From contig JANSYA010000004.1 in the NCBI GenBank assembly GCA_024742665.1, positions 1 to 64,000 on the forward strand: a stretch of 64,000 nucleotides of DNA, given 5' to 3'. The stretch is from a bacterium. GTDB lineage: Bacteria > Spirochaetota > Leptospiria > Leptospirales > Leptonemataceae. Made by a program: the position numbers and the translations under genes. Under the pieces are notes generated by a model. It saw only the letters and a list, made by a program, of their open reading frames with translations, searched no databases and was not told where the DNA came from. Positions 47,218 through 55,530 of the stretch are shown here, piece after piece (the first letter of the stretch is position 1; each line of letters begins with the position of its first letter).

Positions 47218-49272
47218 ATGCCGCTTCCCGATATTGATATGGTGTACGACTCCGAAATCTTTCGCCTGCGACCACGCCGGAATGCGGCCCCCTCCCGGAC
47301 CGCGCGCGCCGTGTCGCCGCCGGCCGCCCTGTTCATTGCCATCTTCGCAGTGCTTCTGAGCGGCATCGCGAATCCTCTGGCCGCCGATTGTCCCAACGCG
47401 GTCTGGCGTCCCGGTCAGAGCGAAATCAACCTGAAGGGCGACTGGCGCTTCCAGGCCGTGCCGGGCATTCAGGGCGCGAACACGGCCGTCGCCGGCGTGG
47501 ACTATTCCGACGCCGGCTGGGGCATGACGAAGTTGCCCGGGCGCGTCACGGCGATCGTGCCGGCCAGCAATCTGGAAAGCGGGCCGTGGACGGTCTGGTA
47601 TCGCTGTCGGGTGACCCTCGACGGTCGACCGCCCCAGGGGCTCGCTCTGTATCTCGGCGTTGTCGAACACGCTGACGCGGTTTATTTGAACGGCGTGCGC
47701 GTCGGTATGACCGGCGACGTCCAGGGCGCCGGAGTCGACATCGAAAAGCGTCGTTTGTATCCTCTGCCCGCCCGCTTCTGGCGTCAGGGCGATAATATCG
47801 TGGCGATTCAGGTCAAAGCGGTTTCGGCGCGCTCGGGCGTGAATGCGGAACCGAAGCTGGTCAACGAACAACGGCAGCTCCGGCGAATCATTCTCGGCGA
47901 CACTCCAGCGATCATCGTATGCAGCATTTATATTCTGGTCGCCGCCTTCTTCGGCGTGTTCTTTCTCTTTTTCTGGAACCAAATCGAGAACCTGTACTTC
48001 GCCCTCTTTTCCCTGGGCCTCGGCGTGTACAATTTAATCCGCACCTGGCTGCGCTATTCGTACTTCGAATCCTTCGAGTTTTCCTATCAGGTGGAGCTGG
48101 CGATTCTGTTCACTCTGCCGGTTTTATTTATGGAATTCCTGGTGAACCTCCTTTCGGTGCGCCGGCCGCTCTTACAAATGGCTGTCTACGTCGGCTATCT
48201 GTGGCTCTTCGTCGCCACCCTGATTCTGGGCGCGAACCCCGCATGGTGGCTGCCTTTGATTTATACGAACCTGGCGCTGCTGTTGCCGGTAATCGGGCTG
48301 GTCTACTGGCACTTTCGCAGCAACTACAGCGAGCAAAGCGAGAAGCTGCGCTATCTGCTGATGGGTTTCATCGTCATCCTGCCGTTCATGCTCAACGACA
48401 TCCTGGACACTCTGGACATCATTCAATCCTATCGCGTGGTCGCCTTCGGCTTCGTTATCTTCCTGGGCTTCGCGGCGATGCAGCTTTCGAATTCTATTCT
48501 GAGCCTGCACGAAAATATGAAAGAACAGGAGCTCGGCCTGCGCCAGCTCGAAAAAATGAAAACGCGTTCGATCTTTAATATCTCCGCGGAGTTCCAGCGC
48601 ATCTTAAACGGCTTTCGCGACGGCATCACCGCCATCCAGAACGCGGCGACCTCGAAAAAATCCGCCGCCAAAAAAACGGGCAGTCGCAAGAGCGCGGCCG
48701 GCTTCGCGGCGGCCGAACAGGGCATTCGCACTTCGGTCATCAATCTGCAAAATATCGTAACGGACAGTAATCTGCTGCATCTGCTGGAAGCCGGCGAGTA
48801 CAATGAACGCCGGGTGCGTTTTAGCATTCGCAAGCTGTGCGAAGACATTCTCGTGCGCACTCTCCAGGCGACGGGCCAGCCCAAAAAACGCATCGTCGCC
48901 GAACTGCCCCGCGAAGAAGAAGAATTCACCGGCGATCCCGATTTGCTCGGCAGCGCTCTGTATCACCTGGTTGAAAACGGCCTGCTTTATTCGCTGGGAC
49001 AGGTCGAAGTCGGCGTCGAAAACCAGGGCGGCGAGCTGCGGATCGTCGTTCGCGACGAAGGGCCGGGACTGAGCGGCGAACAGCAGGATCTGGTCTTTCA
49101 AAAATTCGTGCGCGGCACGGAGGATCCAAATATCGCCGGCAGCGGCATCGGCCTGACGATTGTGCAGTTGATCGCCGATCATCTGGGCGGACAGGTGCGG
49201 ATCGAAGGCGGCGCCGGTTTCTTTTCTACGTTTGTTTTCAGCGTGCCCGCCGGCAACCGGGAGGCCGCATGA
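47218..49272 (+). CDS. 7TMR-DISM receptor with histidine kinase domain lacking the phospho-acceptor His
   Basis: Long N-terminus, signal-anchor (ALFIAIFAVLLSGIA), a galactose-binding-like jelly-roll extracytoplasmic domain (about 60-225), seven TM helices (about 230-430) and a kinase-like region. The H-box aligns as EKMKTR-SIFNISAEFQRIL, with Ala (codon 48586-48588) where kinases have His in FxNxSHEFRTPL. The HATPase is intact: LVENGLLYS, DEGPGLSGE, GSGIGLTIVQLIADHLGGQV. So it can probably bind ATP but cannot phosphorylate itself in the usual way. Its start is uncertain: ATG 47218, TTG 47200 or ATG 47239. It overlaps the next gene by 4 bp (ATGA). Confidence 0.83.
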   Translation: MPLPDIDMVYDSEIFRLRPRRNAAPSRTARAVSPPAALFIAIFAVLLSGIANPLAADCPNAVWRPGQSEINLKGDWRFQAVPGIQGANTAVAGVDYSDAGWGMTKLPGRVTAIVPASNLESGPWTVWYRCRVTLDGRPPQGLALYLGVVEHADAVYLNGVRVGMTGDVQGAGVDIEKRRLYPLPARFWRQGDNIVAIQVKAVSARSGVNAEPKLVNEQRQLRRIILGDTPAIIVCSIYILVAAFFGVFFLFFWNQIENLYFALFSLGLGVYNLIRTWLRYSYFESFEFSYQVELAILFTLPVLFMEFLVNLLSVRRPLLQMAVYVGYLWLFVATLILGANPAWWLPLIYTNLALLLPVIGLVYWHFRSNYSEQSEKLRYLLMGFIVILPFMLNDILDTLDIIQSYRVVAFGFVIFLGFAAMQLSNSILSLHENMKEQELGLRQLEKMKTRSIFNISAEFQRILNGFRDGITAIQNAATSKKSAAKKTGSRKSAAGFAAAEQGIRTSVINLQNIVTDSNLLHLLEAGEYNERRVRFSIRKLCEDILVRTLQATGQPKKRIVAELPREEEEFTGDPDLLGSALYHLVENGLLYSLGQVEVGVENQGGELRIVVRDEGPGLSGEQQDLVFQKFVRGTEDPNIAGSGIGLTIVQLIADHLGGQVRIEGGAGFFSTFVFSVPAGNREAA

Positions 49273-51479
49273 AGTCCGGATTTTCAGAAACCCATCGCAG
49301 GATTCGCCCGCCCCGCCGCCCGCGTGCTTTATTCGCGGCGGCCGTGCTGGCGCTGGCCTTCATAAGCTTCGGCACGGGCTTCGCGCCCCTCTTCGCCCAG
49401 AACTCGGCCAACGTCTGGCGCTATACTTTCTTAGACGATCCGTACAACGCCCTGATCGAACAGGACGACTCTTTCTGGAAGACCGTCGAACTCCCGGCGA
49501 ATATGACCCGCTTCGGAGCCCGCGCCGGTCAGCCGGTCTGGCTGCGCACCCGGGTTTTACTGAACGCTTCACGCGAAAAGAACTACGCTCTGTATCTGGG
49601 AGCGATCTACGACGAAGACCGCGTCTATTTTAACGGCGAACAGATCGGTCGCAACGGCGCGATCGCAGGCGGGGCCGGCGGCCGCGAAGAAATCAACGGC
49701 TATGGTCGCCCGCGAATCTATCCGATTCCCGACCAGCTAATCCAGGACGGCGAAAACCTGGTCGCTATTCGAATTACCGGCCAGTTTTCCAATTCGATCG
49801 GGATTCTGCGCGGTCCGGTACGGATCCAATCGCTGCGAGATTCGGAATGGCATATGTGGCGCCACCATCTGCGCGGCCTGGTCATGTCGGCGATCTATGC
49901 TGTAATCGGCGTCTTCTTTCTGATTTTGAACCAGCGCCTGCCGGGGCAGCGGGAGTACCGCTGGTTCGGACTCTTCGCGGTGGCCTTTGGTTTGCAGCAG
50001 TTCCTGGTCAATGAGAACCGCTTCGTCGTCGCCGATTGGTTTTTGCCGTTTAAGCTGCTCGAACAACTCTGCTATCTGGCGATTCCCACGCTCTATTTTT
50101 GGTTCCACGTGAATTTCTTTCGGATCGAAACCCTGCACCTGGGCGGCCAGCGCAACTTCAGCCTGAAAAAAATCGGCGTCTTTTATACGGCCCTGAATGT
50201 CGCGACCGGCCTGGTCTTGATTGTGACGATGAGTCCCGTGCTCTGGGATCGAATCATCAGCGCCTGGTTCCTGGTGAACCTGCCCTTCTTTTTGTATTTC
50301 GTCATCTTTACTTTCGGCCGGGCGATCGCAACCGGCGAACGCGACGCGATTATTCTATCGATCGGCACGGCGTTGATGCTGCTGATTACAGTTCATTATA
50401 ACGGCGTCGAGCGCGGCTTCTTCGACGGGCCGCACTATTTTCGCATCGGCGTGCTGCTCTTTATCCTGGCCCTGGCCTTCGCGCTGATCTATCGCCTGAT
50501 TGAACTGCAGCTCGAAGTCGAAAAACGCAGCCGCCGCCTGGATACAGTCAACGTCCTGCGCGACCGGGTCTTTAACTATCTGAATACCTTCGTGCGAAAG
50601 CCGACGGAATCCATCAGCGAAGTCGCGGACGAGCTGTTGCAAACCGGAACGGGCACGGGTTCGAATCCGGCGGCCGCAGCCACCGCTCGCATTCATTTAA
50701 CGAAGACGCTGAACGAGGAAATCGACCAGCTCCAGAGCAACCTCGACGATATCCTCGAACTTGCGCGTCTCGAAGTGATCACCCAGCCCGAGTACGTTGA
50801 GCAGGTGAACTTCCATGATTTTATTACCGCCGTGATCCCCCAGGGAGTCATCACGCATCATATCAAAGTCAATCCAAACATCGTACTGAACACCAGCCTG
50901 GAACTGGTAAACTCCCTGGTGATTCGTTTGATCGACTTCCCCGCCTTTCGGGAGTTCAAACACATCGACCTGATCATCACTTCCGATCTCAAGGCCCACG
51001 TGCACTTCCGCTTCCTGATGTTTCACGACAACGTGCGCAAAACGCGCCAGCTGTACGAATTACTCACGGGATTAAACCCGGAGCGCGGTCATCTGTGGGT
51101 CAAGTGGGCGATCGTGCGCGAAATCATTCGTATTCTCGACGGACATTTGGATATCAATATTCTGAACCGTAAATTTCTGCGCATTGACATCGAGCTGGCC
51201 GGCGAATTCACCCAGGAGCTACAGTCCGGGCGTCGTCGCCGGGGCGAAGAGGCGATCACCGTAGAACATCTATTGGAATCGGTCGGAAACGAAATTCTGG
51301 AAGACGCGCCAAATGCAGCACCGGGAAAGGCATCGCCGGGCGTAGAACCGTGGAGCGCCGAGAACAAAGGCGCCGCGGTTCCCGCAGTCGCCGCGCGACC
51401 GGTCCCGAAGCTGCACGCGAATATGTCCGTCGGCGAACTGAAAGACTATCTGAAGGCGCGTCTGGGCCGCAAATCCTGA
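49269..51479 (+). CDS. 7TMR-DISM receptor with degenerate kinase domain
   Basis: A close architectural paralogue of the upstream gene: signal peptide (ending near FAPLFAQ), jelly-roll domain (about 45-195), seven TM helices (about 200-405), then a cytoplasmic domain whose layout still follows a histidine kinase. The landmarks are gone. The H-box position reads VFNYLNTFVRKPTESI (Asn instead of His), the G1 position LMFHDNVRK, and the G2 position LWVKWAIVREII instead of GSGIGLTIVQLI (about residue 609). It should bind no ATP and is probably a pseudokinase partner. A ~75-residue tail ends in SVGELKDYLKARLGRKS. ATGA-coupled to the upstream gene. Confidence 0.83.
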   Translation: MKSGFSETHRRIRPPRRPRALFAAAVLALAFISFGTGFAPLFAQNSANVWRYTFLDDPYNALIEQDDSFWKTVELPANMTRFGARAGQPVWLRTRVLLNASREKNYALYLGAIYDEDRVYFNGEQIGRNGAIAGGAGGREEINGYGRPRIYPIPDQLIQDGENLVAIRITGQFSNSIGILRGPVRIQSLRDSEWHMWRHHLRGLVMSAIYAVIGVFFLILNQRLPGQREYRWFGLFAVAFGLQQFLVNENRFVVADWFLPFKLLEQLCYLAIPTLYFWFHVNFFRIETLHLGGQRNFSLKKIGVFYTALNVATGLVLIVTMSPVLWDRIISAWFLVNLPFFLYFVIFTFGRAIATGERDAIILSIGTALMLLITVHYNGVERGFFDGPHYFRIGVLLFILALAFALIYRLIELQLEVEKRSRRLDTVNVLRDRVFNYLNTFVRKPTESISEVADELLQTGTGTGSNPAAAATARIHLTKTLNEEIDQLQSNLDDILELARLEVITQPEYVEQVNFHDFITAVIPQGVITHHIKVNPNIVLNTSLELVNSLVIRLIDFPAFREFKHIDLIITSDLKAHVHFRFLMFHDNVRKTRQLYELLTGLNPERGHLWVKWAIVREIIRILDGHLDINILNRKFLRIDIELAGEFTQELQSGRRRRGEEAITVEHLLESVGNEILEDAPNAAPGKASPGVEPWSAENKGAAVPAVAARPVPKLHANMSVGELKDYLKARLGRKS

Positions 51480-51563
51480 AATCCCGGGCGGCCGCTTTTG
51501 ACGCCGCCGCAGCGGGGAAAAAAGGATTGCACCCTCCGGCCTTCCCGCGGGACAATTCCGCAT

Positions 51564-52853
51564 ATGGCGGACCAGACGGCTCAGCTTCACGCTGACGGAA
51601 AAGAATACAACTTACCGATTGTAGAAGGTACGGACGGACAGCGGGCGGTCGACGCATCCGAGCTGAAAGAAAAGACCGGACTCTACGTTTACGATCCAAC
51701 GCTGAACAATACGGCGGTGGCTCAGAGCGAAATCACGCGCATCGACGCCGAGAACGGTAAACTCCTGTATCGCGGCTACGACGTCGAAGCGTTGGTGAAG
51801 GAATCGAATTTCGTCGACGTTTCTTACCTTCTGTTCAACGGCGATTTACCCGACGCCGCCGCGCACGACGCGTATTCCCATTCCCTTTCGAATCACTCGA
51901 TGGTTCATGAGTCCATGCGCAACGTCTTCGACGCCTTCCCGGGCGACGCGCATCCCCTGGCGATCCTGGCCACGATGGTTACGGCGCTTTCCAGCTATTA
52001 TCCCCAGACGTACGAAGAGAATATGAAAGTCGGTATCGACCTCAAAGCGCGTCTGCTGGCGAAAGTCCGGACGCTGGCCGCCTGGTCGTATAAAAAGTCC
52101 ATCGGCCATCCGGTCATCTATCCCCAGGACGATCTGCCGTACTGCGACAATCTGCTCAATATGATGTTCGCCGTGCCGGCCGAACCCTACACCGTTCCGG
52201 CGGAAGACTCTCGCGTCCTGAATCAGATCTTTATTCTGTACAGCGACCACGAACAAAACAGCGCCACCTCGACCGTGCGTTTGCTCAGCAGCACCCGCGC
52301 GAATCTTTTCGTTTGCATTAACGCCGGCATCAGTGCGCTGTGGGGCGCACGCGAAAGCGCCTACTCGGTGCACACCGTTCCGATGCTGGACACCATGCTC
52401 AGCCACAATATGTCGGCGGATCAGTTTTTTGCGCGCTTTATCAGCGGCGAAGAGCCTTTCAAATCGCCGGCCTTCGGCCATCGAAAGTATGAAACCATGG
52501 ATCCGCGCGCGCGAGTCAGCCGCGATTTACTGCACGCCTATTTGAAAACCAAATCCGATTCGCGATTGAATCCGCTGATCGAAAAGGGCCTGGAAGTCGA
52601 AGAGTTCGTGCTGGGACATCCCTTCTTCAAAGAAATGAAGATCTACCCCAACCTGGATTTCTATTCGGCGCTGATCTTTCTGACCATGGGCATGCCGCGC
52701 AGCATGTTTAACATCATGCGCGTGATCGGCAAGATGGCCGGCTGGCTGGCCCACTGGGAAGAAGAACGTCTGATCACCCGCAAGGCCATGCGGCCCCAGC
52801 AGATCTACACCGGCGTGCCCGAACGCGAATTCATCCCGATCGAAAAACGCTAA
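51564..52853 (+). CDS. atypical citrate synthase, catalytic His motif replaced
   Basis: A citrate synthase-family protein of 429 residues. The fold signatures are clear: ITRIDAENGKLLYRGYDVEAL, YSDHEQNSATSTVRL, AFGHRKYETMDPRA (second His kept) and NLDFYSALIFLTMG (Asp kept). However, the GPLHGGANEA loop, which carries the key catalytic His264 of E. coli GltA, reads GARESAYSVHT (codons 52344-52376) at the same length. No frameshift restores it. It could be a paralogue with changed chemistry or a regulatory protein; another citrate synthase gene would then exist elsewhere. I start at the ATG at 51564. Monocistronic. Confidence 0.85.
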   Translation: MADQTAQLHADGKEYNLPIVEGTDGQRAVDASELKEKTGLYVYDPTLNNTAVAQSEITRIDAENGKLLYRGYDVEALVKESNFVDVSYLLFNGDLPDAAAHDAYSHSLSNHSMVHESMRNVFDAFPGDAHPLAILATMVTALSSYYPQTYEENMKVGIDLKARLLAKVRTLAAWSYKKSIGHPVIYPQDDLPYCDNLLNMMFAVPAEPYTVPAEDSRVLNQIFILYSDHEQNSATSTVRLLSSTRANLFVCINAGISALWGARESAYSVHTVPMLDTMLSHNMSADQFFARFISGEEPFKSPAFGHRKYETMDPRARVSRDLLHAYLKTKSDSRLNPLIEKGLEVEEFVLGHPFFKEMKIYPNLDFYSALIFLTMGMPRSMFNIMRVIGKMAGWLAHWEEERLITRKAMRPQQIYTGVPEREFIPIEKR

Positions 52854-52956
52854 ATCGGCGGCCGGGGGCTTGGCCCGGAGAATTTCAACAGGGAGTGCGG
52901 GAGCGTGAGAGGCGCGGTCCGGGATTCTCCCTAATACCGTAATCGTTGGCCGGTGC

Positions 52957-53535
52957 CTATGAGCCTTGAGCGTGAACGGCTTGCAATGCCTGCTTGAGCT
53001 GATTTGAAACACCCTGCGCTTCCCGGGCAAATTCATCGAACTTCTTTAAATTCTCCCAATGTTTTTCCCACAGTTTTCGTGGCGCTAGAGATTTCAGGTT
53101 CAACGGCGAAACATTTCCCCACGCGACGAATTCTTTGATCCTCGAAATTCGTTCCTCTAAATCCAAAATCTGCCGGCTCGCAGGCGATTGGGCCGCGCTC
53201 CCTCGCATCCACTGCTCCCAATCTTTATTTCCCTTCGATTGATTGCATTTCCCACAAGCCGGAACGAGATTTCGAATTTCGGATATATACCCGGTTGGGC
53301 GACGATCTAAAACCAGAGGGCGCAAGTGATCCCATTCTGTGGCCCGATCTCCACAATAGCTACAGCGTAAATCCTGAGGCGATACTCTCAGTAGCGCGAG
53401 GGCTTTCTTTATCAGGGCCTCATCCGGCATGACTGAAGGAATGATTCCATTTACAAAAGCATTTGTGATACTACTGCTACGTCCCGCTATGGTAACGCTG
53501 GTCGGCATGCGGAAGGAATCTAAATATATACCCAC
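52957..53535 (-). CDS. HNH endonuclease-domain protein
   Basis: A 192-residue protein with a canonical HNH finger: CSYCGDRATEWDHLRPL (CxxC and the DH pair), then NLVPACGKCNQSKGNK (Asn, second CxxC, N...K). The C-terminal third is helical and charged. HNH proteins of this size occur as restriction, homing or repair nucleases; no methyltransferase or phage gene is adjacent, so a role is not suggested. I place the start at a GTG at 53535 that overlaps the TAG stop of the upstream gene by one base (TAGTG). ATG 53508 is the alternative. Base composition is lower in GC than its neighbours, which hints at acquisition. Confidence 0.8.
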   Translation of the reverse strand: MGIYLDSFRMPTSVTIAGRSSSITNAFVNGIIPSVMPDEALIKKALALLRVSPQDLRCSYCGDRATEWDHLRPLVLDRRPTGYISEIRNLVPACGKCNQSKGNKDWEQWMRGSAAQSPASRQILDLEERISRIKEFVAWGNVSPLNLKSLAPRKLWEKHWENLKKFDEFAREAQGVSNQLKQALQAVHAQGS

Positions 53536-53858
53536 TATTTCGCTTTCTTTTTGCGCCCGACGAACCAGTCGAGCACCGGCTGGATCAGCGGGATACGCAC
53601 GCGCAGTTTCTGCAGGGCAAGCAGCACGATGCCGGCCGCGGTCGCTTCGTCCAGCCAGCCGATCAGCGGAATCGCGTCGGTGAATTCGGGAATGAAGATG
53701 TACACGCCGCACACGATCGCGACCACGACCCACAGCACTTTCGAAAAGGGCCCCAGGGGCGCCTCGTCGATTTGTTCCGGCCCGTCTTTTTTTTTGCCAG
53801 CGGTCGGCCCGTCGCCGGATACAATCTCCGGTTCAATCACGTCATGATCAGAATTCAT
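53535..53858 (-). CDS. DUF1232 (YkvA-like) small membrane protein
   Basis: A 107-residue protein: an acidic/Lys-rich soluble N-terminus (about 1-40), then two hydrophobic segments including YIFIPEFTDAIPLIGWLDEA, which matches the DUF1232 signature (P-xx-DxIPxxGxxDD). The C-terminus is basic. Function of the family is unknown. ATG 53858 with AGAGG upstream; its first 11 bp overlap the end of recX. Its stop overlaps the HNH gene, so recX, this gene and the HNH gene form one translationally linked run. Confidence 0.8.
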   Translation of the reverse strand: MNSDHDVIEPEIVSGDGPTAGKKKDGPEQIDEAPLGPFSKVLWVVVAIVCGVYIFIPEFTDAIPLIGWLDEATAAGIVLLALQKLRVRIPLIQPVLDWFVGRKKKAK

Positions 53859-54369
53859 CGCTATCCTCTTCCCCGGCATCCTCGGAGTCGTCCGCGTTCC
53901 AGCGGCGAATCGCTTTTTCGGTTTGTTGATAAGTGAAGCCCCGGTACTGCAGGGCGCTGCGCATGGTGCGCTCGGGATCGTCTTTGGCGAGCGCCGCGCG
54001 CTCTTTTTTTTGCACGGCGACCATGGCCGCTTCCAGATAATCGCTCTCGTCGAATTCGGCCAGCACTTCCTGCAAAATTTCCCGGGGCACGGAGTACTTC
54101 ATCAGGTCGTTGCGGATATAGGCCGGCCCGTAGCCGCCGTCCAGGCGGTGCTCCGCCCGATTGCGCACGAAACGCCGATCGTCGAGCAGGCCGTCTTCGC
54201 TCAGAATTTCAAGCACCAGGTCATAGTCTTCTTCGAAGCACAAAGACTTGCGCTTGAGCTGCTCGATAACCTCTCCGGAAGACCGCTCCCGGGAAGCCAG
54301 AAAACGATTCATGGCCGGCAGGACCTTCGCCATCAGATCTTTGCGCCGTTCGTCGAATAGTAAACCCAT
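53848..54369 (-). CDS. recX: regulatory protein RecX
   Basis: Modulator that caps and disassembles RecA filaments. 173 residues, mostly helical with the RecX three-helix repeats: FLASRERSSGEVIEQLKRK, LVLEILSEDGLLDDRRFVRNRAEHR, YGPAYIRNDLMKYSVPREILQEVL, and MRSALQYRGFTYQQTEKAIRRW. The acidic C-terminus overlaps the next gene. It is usually found next to recA but here lies about 52 kb away on the opposite strand, in an operon with a methyltransferase (4 bp upstream), a DUF1232 protein and an HNH protein. Confidence 0.9.
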   Translation of the reverse strand: MGLLFDERRKDLMAKVLPAMNRFLASRERSSGEVIEQLKRKSLCFEEDYDLVLEILSEDGLLDDRRFVRNRAEHRLDGGYGPAYIRNDLMKYSVPREILQEVLAEFDESDYLEAAMVAVQKKERAALAKDDPERTMRSALQYRGFTYQQTEKAIRRWNADDSEDAGEEDSDEF

Positions 54370-54373
54370 AAAC

Positions 54374-55291
54374 TTAAATCGCGCGCCTGCCCCCGGACGT
54401 TTCGATGCGCAGGTGCAAATTCCAGAAATTGTCGGAAGGGCGATGCTCCCGCGGTTCGTAGTCGCCCTCGATCAGCACGACTTCCAGTCCAGCCCGCCTG
54501 GCCAGACCGCGCACTTCTTCGATGCTATAGTATCTCTGTAGATGTCGCTCCGTATGCGCCGGCGGATCGCTTTTGCGCGCTCCCTTATCATAAAACTCAA
54601 GATCCGATCGCATCAAGCGCGTTTTCGGATCATACTCGTTTTTCCACACCAGCCCCCGACCGCGTACTTTATGCCGCAGCGTCTGATTGTCGAAGTTCTT
54701 CAGAATATTTTCCAGGCTGACCAGATCCAGCGAGTAGATTCCGTCCGGCGCGAGCACCCGGCGCACCTCCGCGAAGTGTCGGCTCAAATCTTCGGGATCA
54801 AGCAGATAGTTCAGGCTGTCGTGGGTCGACACAAGATGCGGCTGGCTGCCGTCGGCGAATTTCAGACTGCGTTCCAGCCGGCCGTGATACAGGCGCGCGT
54901 CCGGCAGACGACGACGGGCCCGCTCCAGCATGGCCCGGGAGCCGTCCATGCCCGAGCGCTGCAGCCCGGGGGGAAAGTGGGCCAGCAGCTGGCCGGTGCC
55001 GCACGCCAGGTCCACGACCGATCGGGGGGTGCGGCGAGTCAGGGCCCGGTAGCGCCGGTCCAGATAGTGGGCCCAGGCCGCGTAGGGCACATGCTCCATG
55101 AATTCATCGTAGACTTCGGCGAAGATCGAGTATGGATCGCGGAATTCGTCCCCGAGATGCCCGCCATCTGAGACTCCGGAGTCGGTCCCCGCCTGAGCGC
55201 CGGAGCGCGCGAGCCCCTGCCCGATCCCCGATTTACGCTGGGGCCCGGATTCGGCGGAGATTGCGGCCGGAGATCGTTTTTTGCTTGCCAT
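54374..55291 (-). CDS. class I SAM-dependent methyltransferase
   Basis: A Ser/Gly-rich N-terminus (about 1-50) precedes a Rossmann methyltransferase domain with the SAM loop VVDLACGTGQLLAHFP and a second acidic motif GMDGSRAMLERAR. The IFAEVYDEFMEHVPYAAWAHYL opening is typical of small-molecule methyltransferases of the YqeM/UbiE-like group. The substrate is unknown. It ends 4 bp before recX. The first 50 residues are poorly conserved in character, so the true start may be further in. Confidence 0.85.
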   Translation of the reverse strand: MASKKRSPAAISAESGPQRKSGIGQGLARSGAQAGTDSGVSDGGHLGDEFRDPYSIFAEVYDEFMEHVPYAAWAHYLDRRYRALTRRTPRSVVDLACGTGQLLAHFPPGLQRSGMDGSRAMLERARRRLPDARLYHGRLERSLKFADGSQPHLVSTHDSLNYLLDPEDLSRHFAEVRRVLAPDGIYSLDLVSLENILKNFDNQTLRHKVRGRGLVWKNEYDPKTRLMRSDLEFYDKGARKSDPPAHTERHLQRYYSIEEVRGLARRAGLEVVLIEGDYEPREHRPSDNFWNLHLRIETSGGRRAI

Positions 55292-55530
55292 CGTATGCTT
55301 TTAAGAGGAAGTCTGCTGCATTTACTGCAATTTACAATGCGACATAATCCATCCAACTGTCACTTTGGGCCCGGCCCGGAAGTCCCGGCCCCGCCGGAAG
55401 CAGCGAGCCGGATTTCCCGCATGTCCGGGTTGCAGCGCGACTCTGACCTGAACTACCTGAAATCCTGCCGGAATCGAGCAGGAAACGTCGAACGGTCGTC
55501 AGGGACCCCGGAATCGCAGAGAGAATCGGC

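Noticed and set aside
52341-52376. Frameshift explaining the missing citrate synthase His
   Set aside because: Reading the other frames through this segment does not yield GPLHGGAN, and the flanking alignment keeps its length.
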